Below, in pieces: positions 57,534-64,000 of a DNA stretch of 64,000 bases (positions are counted from its first letter, which is position 1; the number at the start of each line of letters is the position of its first letter). The notes under the pieces are model-generated. The model had not been told where the DNA came from. It searched no databases and saw nothing but the letters and a program-made list of their open reading frames with translations. The stretch comes from Bradyrhizobium sp. GTDB lineage: Bacteria; Pseudomonadota; Alphaproteobacteria; Rhizobiales; Xanthobacteraceae. A program made the position numbers and the translations under genes. The DNA lies in NCBI RefSeq assembly GCF_030646015.1, contig NZ_JAUSLT010000140.1, positions 1-64,000 of the forward strand. Direction: 5' to 3'.

Positions 57534-58040
57534 ATGATTCACGTTTGTTCGCTCGCCGCACTCGCCGACACCGTCAAGGCCACCGGCGCCAGCCATGTCC
57601 TGACCGTGATGGCCAATGTCGCCCAGGTGCAGCGGCCGGAGTCGGTGCTCGAGGCCAATCATCTGAGAGTCCAGATGGATGACATCACCGAGCACATGGA
57701 CGGTTTTCTGGCGCCGTCGGATATGCATATCGAGCAGGTGCTGAATTTCGTGCGCGGCTGGGATCGTAACGCGCCGCTGGTGGTTCACTGCTACGCCGGT
57801 ATCAGCCGCTCGACCGCGAGCGCCTTCGCCGCCGCCTGCATGCTCAATCCGCATCGCGACGAGATTTCGATCGCGCGGCAAATCCGCGCCGCCTCCCCGA
57901 TCGCGTCGCCGAACCGGCTGATCGTCAGCCTGGCGGACCGGGCGTTGGGGCGCGAGGGCCGGATGCTGCGCGCGCTCGACGAAATGGGCCCGGGCAGCAT
58001 GCTGGTCGAAGGCCGGCCGTTCCGCGTCGATCTCGAATGA
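57534..58040 (+). CDS. Protein tyrosine phosphatase-like protein
   Basis: The 168-residue protein has the phosphatase loop PLVVHCYAGISRSTASAF (HCX5RS, Cys near residue 84) and an upstream MDDITEHMDGFLAPS region with a possible general acid aspartate. Target phosphoprotein or phospho-metabolite unknown. ATG at 57534 follows ACAAAGGACCGCC, a good site. Confidence 0.85.
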   Translation: MIHVCSLAALADTVKATGASHVLTVMANVAQVQRPESVLEANHLRVQMDDITEHMDGFLAPSDMHIEQVLNFVRGWDRNAPLVVHCYAGISRSTASAFAAACMLNPHRDEISIARQIRAASPIASPNRLIVSLADRALGREGRMLRALDEMGPGSMLVEGRPFRVDLE

Positions 58041-58059
58041 TGTTCGCAAACGGCGCCAG

Positions 58060-59037
58060 ATGAGCGAGAAGCTGCTGACGCCGATCGAAATCGGGCTGAC
58101 CGCCGCCATCGTCGCCATCGAAGGCAACGAGCCCCTGATCCTCACCGCGTCCGCCGGCGATGGCGACAAGCTCGCCGGGCTGCCGTTCGGCCCGTTCGAC
58201 GCGGTGTCGCACCGCACCTTCGAGATCGGGCTGCGCGCCTGGGTGGAAGAACAGGCCGGGTTGCGGCTGGGATACGTCGAGCAACTCTATACGTTCGGCG
58301 ATCGCGGCCGGCATACCCAGGCCGGCGACACCGATGCCCATGTCGCCTCGATCGGTTACCTCGCGCTGACCCGCGCCGCCGACAACGCCTCGCGCGTGCC
58401 TGGTGCTACCTTCGAGCCCTGGTACCGCTTTTTCCCGTGGGAAGACTGGCGGGAAGCACGGCCCGGCATCATCGAGGCCGCGATCTTTCCCGCACTCACC
58501 AACTGGGCGGCCCAGTCCGAGCAACCGGACAGTGCCCGGGCGCTCAGCCGCAAGGATCGCGTCAAACTGTATTTCGGCGCCGAGGGCGCGCAGTGGGACG
58601 AGGAGCGCGTGCTCGACCGTTACGAGCTGCTCTACGAAGCCGGACTGGTCGAGGAGGCGCGGCGCGACGGCCGCCCGGCGGCGCTGGCGCGAGAGTCGCT
58701 TCCCATGCTCGGCGTTGCCATGCGCTTCGACCACCGCCGAATTCTCGCCACCGCGATCGCCCGGCTGCGCGCCAAGCTGAAATATCGCCCGGTGGTGTTT
58801 GAACTTTTGCCACCCGAATTCACACTTACTGAATTGCAGCGGACCGTGGAAGCGATCTCGGGGCGGCATCTGCACAAGCAGAATTTCCGCCGGCTGGTGG
58901 AAGCCGGAGCGCTGGTTGAACCGACCGGCGTGATGTCGACACAGACCGGTGGGCGGCCCGCCGCGCTGTTTCGATTCCGTCGCGAGGTGCTGCAGGAGCG
59001 GCCGGCACCGGGGCTGCGCGTACGCGGAAGACGCTGA
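58060..59037 (+). CDS. NrtR-like protein: degenerate Nudix domain plus winged helix
   Basis: The 325-residue protein has an N-terminal Nudix-like domain (about 10-160) whose catalytic box is eroded: the RE-x-x-EE-x-G segment reads GLRAWVEEQAGLRLG without the preceding conserved G and E. A C-terminal winged helix follows (about 225-310) with LTELQRTVEAISGRHLHKQNF and RPAALFRFR. NrtR-family proteins repress NAD-related genes and sense ADP-ribose. No NAD biosynthesis gene is adjacent; the target is unknown. Confidence 0.8.
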   Translation: MSEKLLTPIEIGLTAAIVAIEGNEPLILTASAGDGDKLAGLPFGPFDAVSHRTFEIGLRAWVEEQAGLRLGYVEQLYTFGDRGRHTQAGDTDAHVASIGYLALTRAADNASRVPGATFEPWYRFFPWEDWREARPGIIEAAIFPALTNWAAQSEQPDSARALSRKDRVKLYFGAEGAQWDEERVLDRYELLYEAGLVEEARRDGRPAALARESLPMLGVAMRFDHRRILATAIARLRAKLKYRPVVFELLPPEFTLTELQRTVEAISGRHLHKQNFRRLVEAGALVEPTGVMSTQTGGRPAALFRFRREVLQERPAPGLRVRGRR

Positions 59038-59088
59038 AGATTTTTGATGCGGTAAGCCCCGACGCCGGGCCGATCGCCTGGAGGCTGG

Positions 59089-61770
59089 ATGTTCGATTTG
59101 CCGTTCGACTTTTTTTCGCTGGTAGTTGCCATCGTCGGGCTCATCGTCGCCCGCAAGGCCTTCGATCAGATCGCGGTGCTGCGCGCGCGGCTGGATTTGT
59201 TGGAAACGTCGGCATCGCCGGCAGCCGCAACAAGAGCTGCACCGCCGCCATTGCCCGTCCATGAAACGCCGCTCGCACCATCGGCGGCGGACCAGACCCG
59301 GATTGAAACAACCGAAGCAGAGGCGCCGCCGATCCAGCCCGCAGCGGCGCAGCAGCCCGATTTGGAAATCCCCGCGTCCGCGCCGCCACCGCTTCCGCCA
59401 GCCGAACCCGGTTTCGAGGAGCGCATCGGCACCCGCTGGGTGGTTTGGGTCGGCGGCCTGACGCTGGCGCTCGGCGGCTTCTTCATGGTGCGCTATTCGA
59501 TCGAGGCCGGGCTGCTCGGCCCCGGCGTGCGCACCATGCTGGGCGGCCTGTTCGCGCTGGCGCTGCTGGCAGCGGGCGAATGGACCCGGCGCAAGGAGAG
59601 CATTTCGGCGATCGAGGCGCTGCCGATCACCAATATCCCGGCCATCCTCACCGCCGCCGGGACCGCGGTGGCATTCGCCACGGTGTACGCCGCCTATGCG
59701 CTGTACGAATTTCTGGTGCCCGCCACCGCCTTCGTTCTGCTCGGCCTGGTGGCGCTGGGCACGCTCGCCGCAGCGCTGCTGCATGGGCCGGCGCTGGCCG
59801 GCCTCGGCATCGCCGCCGCCTTCGCCACGCCTGTTCTGGTCTCTTCCGACAAGCCGGATTTCTGGGCGCTCTATATCTATCTGGCCATCGTCACCGCGGC
59901 GGCGTTCGGGCTGGCGCGAATCAGGCTGTGGCGCTGGCTTGCGGTCACCACCCTCGTGTTCGCGCTGCTCTGGACCTTCCCCTGCCTGCAATGCGGGCCG
60001 TCGATGGTCGGGCCGCACGCGTTCCATGTGTTGGCGGGATTCATCCTCGCAGCATTGCTGGTGGTGTGCGGATTCATGTTCGGTCCGCCCGCTGAGCAGG
60101 GCGAGGTCGAACCGTTCTCGTCCGGTTCGCTGGCGGTCTATCTCTTGGGCGCCACCTTGATCGTGCTGAGCAGCGCGCATGCCGATACGGCCGTCATTGT
60201 GTTCACGCTATTGGTGGCCGGCACGCTGTTCGTGGCTTGGCGCGCGGAAGCGGCTACCGGCGCGGTCGGCGCAGCCGCCGTGCTGGTGTTCGTGGTGTTT
60301 GCCGAATGGGCGATCCGCGGCAATCCGGACATGCTGGTGCTGCCGGGCATCGGCCCTGCCGCCACCGACAGCGCCGTCATGATGCACCTCGTCGCCGCGG
60401 CGATCTTCGCCGCTGGATTCGGTATCGCCGGATTTCTGGCGCAGGGCCGCTCGGCCAGCGCCATCATCCCGGTGGTTTGGTCGGCCGCGGCCGTGTTCAC
60501 ACCGCTGGCGCTCTTGATCGCGCTCTATGCCCGCATCGCGCATCTCGATCGCTCGATCCCGTTTGCCATTCTGGCCGTGCTGCTGGCGGCCGCATTCGGC
60601 GCCGCGACCGAACTCCTTGCCAGGCGCGAGGACCGGCCCGGATTGCAGGTCTCGATCGCGCTGTTCGCCACCGGCGCACTCGCCGCGATGGCGCTGGCGC
60701 TGACCTTTGCGCTTGAAAAGGGCTGGCTGACCATCGCGCTGTCGCTGATGTCGCTCGGCACCGCATGGATCTCGCTGCAGCGGCCGATACCGTTCCTGCG
60801 CACGCTCGCCGCCATTGTCGCCGGCATCGTGGTGCTGCGGATCGGCTATGAGCCGCGCATCGTCGGCGACATGGTCGGCACCACGCCGATCTTCAACTGG
60901 CTGTTGTGGGGCTATGGCATTCCGGCGCTGTCGTTCTGGGCCGGAAGCATCTTCCTGCGCCGTCATGGCGACGATGCACCGCTGCGCACGGTGGAATCGG
61001 CGGCGATCCTGTTCACGGTGTTGCTGGTGTTCCTGGAAATCCGCCATGCCGTCAACGGCGGCGACGTGTACCGCGATTCCGCAGGCCTTACCGAAGTGGC
61101 GCTGCAGGTGTGCGCGGCACTGGCGATGGCGATCGGGCTGGAACGATTGCTGATCCGCACCGGTAGCGTTGTCCACGACATCGCTGCGATCGTGCTGACG
61201 CTGTTCGCCGGCACAGCCAGCGTGATCGGCCTGATGGTGCTGGAGTCGCCGATCTTCCGGCCGACCGATGTCGGCGGCGTGTTCTTCAACCTGCTGCTGC
61301 TCGGCTATGCCCTGCCCGCGGTGCTGGCGCTGCTATTGTCCTACGCGGTGGCGGGCCGGCGTCCGGCCAGCTATGCCAACACCATCGCAGCGGCGGCGCT
61401 GGTGCTGGCGCTGACCTATGTGACATTCGAAATCCGCAGGCTCTATCACGGTCCGGTGCTGACGCGCGGCCCCACCACCGGCGTCGAGCAGTACACCTAC
61501 TCGATTGCGTGGCTGGCGTTCGGCGTGGCGCTGCTCGGCATCGGCATATTGGTCAACTCGCAGCGCGCCCGCCTCGCCTCAGCGGTAGTGATCGCGCTGA
61601 CGATCCTGAAGGCGTTCCTGATCGACATGTCGACGCTGACGGGCGTTTACCGCGCGCTGTCGTTCATGTGTCTCGGGCTGGTGCTGGTGGCGATCGGCTG
61701 GCTGTACCAGCGCATCCTGTTCCGCAGGCAGAGACCGCCGGCTGCACCTGCCGCGCAGCCGGACGGCTAG
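59089..61770 (+). CDS. Large DUF2339 polytopic membrane protein
   Basis: The 893-residue protein has a short N-terminal segment, an Ala/Pro/Glu-rich linker (about 45-105), then some 24-26 hydrophobic helices of the DUF2339 family with EERIGTRWVVWVGGLTLALG opening the domain. The function of this family is not established. ATG follows CTGGAGGCTGG. It lies after the NrtR-like gene and is convergent with the first chemoreceptor. Confidence 0.87.
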   Translation: MFDLPFDFFSLVVAIVGLIVARKAFDQIAVLRARLDLLETSASPAAATRAAPPPLPVHETPLAPSAADQTRIETTEAEAPPIQPAAAQQPDLEIPASAPPPLPPAEPGFEERIGTRWVVWVGGLTLALGGFFMVRYSIEAGLLGPGVRTMLGGLFALALLAAGEWTRRKESISAIEALPITNIPAILTAAGTAVAFATVYAAYALYEFLVPATAFVLLGLVALGTLAAALLHGPALAGLGIAAAFATPVLVSSDKPDFWALYIYLAIVTAAAFGLARIRLWRWLAVTTLVFALLWTFPCLQCGPSMVGPHAFHVLAGFILAALLVVCGFMFGPPAEQGEVEPFSSGSLAVYLLGATLIVLSSAHADTAVIVFTLLVAGTLFVAWRAEAATGAVGAAAVLVFVVFAEWAIRGNPDMLVLPGIGPAATDSAVMMHLVAAAIFAAGFGIAGFLAQGRSASAIIPVVWSAAAVFTPLALLIALYARIAHLDRSIPFAILAVLLAAAFGAATELLARREDRPGLQVSIALFATGALAAMALALTFALEKGWLTIALSLMSLGTAWISLQRPIPFLRTLAAIVAGIVVLRIGYEPRIVGDMVGTTPIFNWLLWGYGIPALSFWAGSIFLRRHGDDAPLRTVESAAILFTVLLVFLEIRHAVNGGDVYRDSAGLTEVALQVCAALAMAIGLERLLIRTGSVVHDIAAIVLTLFAGTASVIGLMVLESPIFRPTDVGGVFFNLLLLGYALPAVLALLLSYAVAGRRPASYANTIAAAALVLALTYVTFEIRRLYHGPVLTRGPTTGVEQYTYSIAWLAFGVALLGIGILVNSQRARLASAVVIALTILKAFLIDMSTLTGVYRALSFMCLGLVLVAIGWLYQRILFRRQRPPAAPAAQPDG

Positions 61771-61859
61771 GCGCGTTTTTTCGGGCCTGCCGCACACCAT
61801 CCGATCCATCGCGGGTTGCCGCGACGCCAACGTGTCAGACGATTCGGGCCCGCCCCTTG

Positions 61860-63566
61860 TCAGGCCGCCCGCACCGAATTGAGGAACTTGCCGACCTCGA
61901 GCTTGAGGCGGTTGGAGTCGCCGGACAGCGACTGTGCCGCGGAGAGCACCAGCGAGGAGGCCGATCCGGTCTCGCTGGCGCCGCGCTGCACGTCGGTGAT
62001 GTGCGTCGAGACCTGCTGGGTGCCCTGCGCGGCCTGCTGCACGTTGCGGGAGATTTCCTGCGTCGCCGCGCCCTGCTCTTCGACTGCCGAAGCGATGGTC
62101 GCGGAGATCTCGGACAGCTTTTCGATGGTGCCGCTGATCTCCCTGATGGCGTTGACCGAGTCCTGGGTCGCGGCCTGGATACCGGTGATCTGCTGACCGA
62201 TCTCGCCGGTCGCCTTGGCAGTTTGCTCGGCGAGCGCCTTCACTTCCGAGGCCACCACCGCGAAGCCGCGGCCAGCTTCACCGGCACGCGCCGCCTCGAT
62301 GGTCGCGTTCAGCGCCAGCAGATTGGTCTGGCCGGCGATGGTATTGATCAGTTCGACGACATCGCCGATGCGGGCCGCCGCCTTCGACAATTCGCCGACG
62401 CGATCGTTGGTGGTGCGGGCCTGGCCGACGGCATCATTGGCCATCCGCGCGGATTCCTGGACCTGACGGCTGATCTCGGTGACCGACGACGCCATTTCCT
62501 CGGTCGCGGACGCCACCGACTGCACGTTGGTGGAGGCTTCCTCGGAGGCGGCGGCGACCATGGTGGTGAGTTCCTGCGCGCGCTCGGCGGTCGATGTCAG
62601 CGTTCCGGCCGAAGCCTCCAGCTGGTTCGATGCGGAAGATACGGTCTCGACGATCTGTCCGACCGCGCCCTCGAAATCGTCGGCCATCTTGTTCATGTCC
62701 GACTTGCGCCGGGCAACGGAGCGGGTCTCGGCTTCCTTCTGCTCGGCCTCCAGTCCCTGCCGCGCGACCGCATTGCTTTTGAAGACTTCGACCGCCTTGG
62801 CCATCTCGCCGACCTCGTCGTTGCGGTCGATGCCGGATACCTCGACGTCGAGCTTGCCGCTGGCCAGATCATTCATCGTCACCGTCATGCGCTGCAGCGG
62901 CCGGGTAATGCTGCGAGCCACCAGCATAGACACGGCGAGCGTCAGCAGCAGCACCAGGCCGGCGGCCAACATCGCTGACCGGGTCGAAGCCCAGGTCTGC
63001 GCATTGAGGTCGTCGATATAGACCCCGGTGCCGATGACCCAGTTCCACGGCGCAAAGCCGGCAACGTAGGACAGCTTCGGCTGCGGTTTGTCGACACCCG
63101 GCTTCGGCCACTCATAGGGGACGAAACCCGCGCCGTCCTTCCGGACGACGTTGACGAAATCCACGAACAGGGCCTTGCCGTTCGGATCCTTGAATGTCGA
63201 AATATCGGTGCCGTTCATCTCCGGCTTCATCGGATGCATCACCATGCGCGGGTGCATGTCGTTGACCCAGAAATAGTCGTTGCTGCCATATCGGAGCGTC
63301 GCGACCCGGGCCAGCGCCCGCTTCTGCGCGTCAGCGTCGGTAATGCCGCCTTTCTGCACCAGGGCATGTTCTTCCTTGAGGATACCCAGCGCCAGTTCGG
63401 TCAGGTGCCGCAACTCGATCTGCTTTTGCTGATTGAGGCTCGACGCCAATTCGCGCGAGTCGAAGATGGCAATTCCCACAACGCCGATGAAGCTGAGGCC
63501 GATCAAGGCATAGATCTTGCGGCCGACGGTCATCTTGAACTGGCTCAGCATGGCAAACATCATCAT
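61860..63566 (-). CDS. Methyl-accepting chemotaxis protein with Cache sensor
   Basis: The 568-residue receptor has an N-terminal membrane helix (about 15-38), a periplasmic single-Cache domain (about 40-190, with SNDYFWVNDMHPRMVMHPMK, WNWVIGTGVYIDDL), a second helix (about 195-215), a HAMP domain (about 215-270) with ASGKLDVEVSGIDRNDEVGE, and the signalling tip ARAGEAGRGFAVVASEVKAL. It senses a small ligand (Cache domains often bind carboxylates or amino acids) and feeds CheA. Several Met codons start the frame; the exact start is uncertain. Confidence 0.92.
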   Translation of the reverse strand: MMMFAMLSQFKMTVGRKIYALIGLSFIGVVGIAIFDSRELASSLNQQKQIELRHLTELALGILKEEHALVQKGGITDADAQKRALARVATLRYGSNDYFWVNDMHPRMVMHPMKPEMNGTDISTFKDPNGKALFVDFVNVVRKDGAGFVPYEWPKPGVDKPQPKLSYVAGFAPWNWVIGTGVYIDDLNAQTWASTRSAMLAAGLVLLLTLAVSMLVARSITRPLQRMTVTMNDLASGKLDVEVSGIDRNDEVGEMAKAVEVFKSNAVARQGLEAEQKEAETRSVARRKSDMNKMADDFEGAVGQIVETVSSASNQLEASAGTLTSTAERAQELTTMVAAASEEASTNVQSVASATEEMASSVTEISRQVQESARMANDAVGQARTTNDRVGELSKAAARIGDVVELINTIAGQTNLLALNATIEAARAGEAGRGFAVVASEVKALAEQTAKATGEIGQQITGIQAATQDSVNAIREISGTIEKLSEISATIASAVEEQGAATQEISRNVQQAAQGTQQVSTHITDVQRGASETGSASSLVLSAAQSLSGDSNRLKLEVGKFLNSVRAA

Positions 63567-63780
63567 CCTCCGCTGAAGAGCAGCCAGCTAGTCCGGGGGC
63601 GGACGTCGCGGGCGTAGGCGGTCGAACGGGAACCATCTTCGCGTTCGATGAGCGCCGTAACTGAGCCATACAGTTAATGATTTCAGCTGAGGTTAATGGG
63701 TAACACCGTATGAATACCGGGAAGCGAGCGGTATTCGCCGGCAGCCGCGCATGGAGCCGGGTGCCGACGGATACCTCTGA

Positions 63781-64000
63781 TCAGGCCGCCCTCACCGTGT
63801 TGAGGAACTTGCCGACCTCGAGCTTGAGGCGGTTGGAGTCGCCCGACAGTGACTGCGCCGCAGAGAGCACCTGCGAGGAAGCCGATCCGGTCTCGCTGGC
63901 GCCGCGCTGCACATCCATGATGTTGGAGGAGACCTGCTGGGTGCCCTGCGCCGCCTGCTGCACATTGCGGGATATCTCCTGCGTCGCCGCGCCCTGCTCT
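63781..64000 (-). CDS. Second methyl-accepting chemotaxis protein, partial
   Basis: Only the last ~72 residues are inside the window; the gene runs past its right end. The visible part (EQGAATQEISRNVQQAAQGT ... SLSGDSNRLKLEVGKFLNTV) is nearly identical to the C terminus of the adjacent receptor, so the two are tandem paralogues. The 214-bp gap between them (63567-63780) shows no gene. Confidence 0.9.
   Translation of the reverse strand, partial: EQGAATQEISRNVQQAAQGTQQVSSNIMDVQRGASETGSASSQVLSAAQSLSGDSNRLKLEVGKFLNTVRAA

Noticed and set aside
57925..60180. 751-codon minus-strand frame
   Set aside because: Covers three convincing plus-strand genes in reverse with Gln/Arg/His-rich composition typical of shadow frames in GC-rich DNA.

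Overview
The window is GC-rich alphaproteobacterial chromosome, most likely Bradyrhizobium or a close relative in the Nitrobacteraceae. The signs are the Bradyrhizobium-type heme uptake locus (hmuR with hmuPTUV, hutX and a heme monooxygenase), FixK-type boxes (TTGA-N6-TCAA), a BoxR-like regulator fragment, a class I dihydroorotase, and at least five families of short palindromic intergenic repeats of the rhizobial type. There are about 69 protein genes, one tRNA-Pro(CGG), no insertion sequence and no CRISPR array.

Layout. 0-10.2 kb: DUF1499 protein, an MBL-fold hydrolase, glutaryl-CoA dehydrogenase, a RibB protein with a degenerate RibA domain, a complete tripartite tricarboxylate transporter (tctC-tctB-tctA), an HU protein and a Kef-type antiporter. 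10.5-17.3 kb: a catabolic block with an aminotransferase, an orphan TctC-like binding protein, a FAD hydroxylase, a class III ring-cleavage dioxygenase (hpaD type), a truncated BoxR-like HTH protein and a Tat-exported amidohydrolase. 17.5-19.6 kb: small secreted proteins and an aldo/keto reductase. 19.7-28.5 kb: the heme locus. hmuR-hmuD-hutX-exbB-exbD-tonB runs left and hmuP-hmuT-hmuU-hmuV runs right from a shared intergenic region that holds an Irr/ICE-like palindrome. Heme would pass the outer membrane through HmuR (powered by TonB-ExbBD), then HmuT and HmuUV, and be bound and degraded by HutX and HmuD.

28.7-36.6 kb: an XRE regulator is translationally coupled to a six-gene hydrogenase-4-like operon (hyfB-C-E-F-G-I). 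The large subunit lacks both Ni-Fe cysteine motifs while the small subunit keeps its Fe-S cysteines, and there are no ferredoxin-subunit, formate dehydrogenase or hyp genes. This matches energy-converting hydrogenase-related (Ehr) complexes of unknown reaction. A paralogous XRE gene lies at the other end. 36.7-38.8 kb: a methyltransferase-like protein, an alpha/beta hydrolase and a small secreted protein.

38.9-46.3 kb: a probable low-oxygen cluster. Two paralogous CBS-BON proteins flank a DASS-type anion permease, followed by a DUF6894 protein, a universal stress protein, an alcohol dehydrogenase and a two-domain APH/AAA kinase. Three perfect FixK-type boxes and one imperfect box lie in its promoters. 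46.4-64 kb: mostly housekeeping genes: tRNA-Pro, a Sua5/YrdC protein, FAD oxidoreductase, GNAT and Nudix proteins, SRAP, dihydroorotase, YgfZ, Tag, HD hydrolase, a phosphatase, an NrtR-like protein, a large DUF2339 membrane protein and two tandem chemoreceptors, the second cut by the window end.

Most worth following up are the catalytically unassigned Ehr complex with its own repressor-like gene and operator, and the FixK-box-marked CBS-BON/permease cluster.
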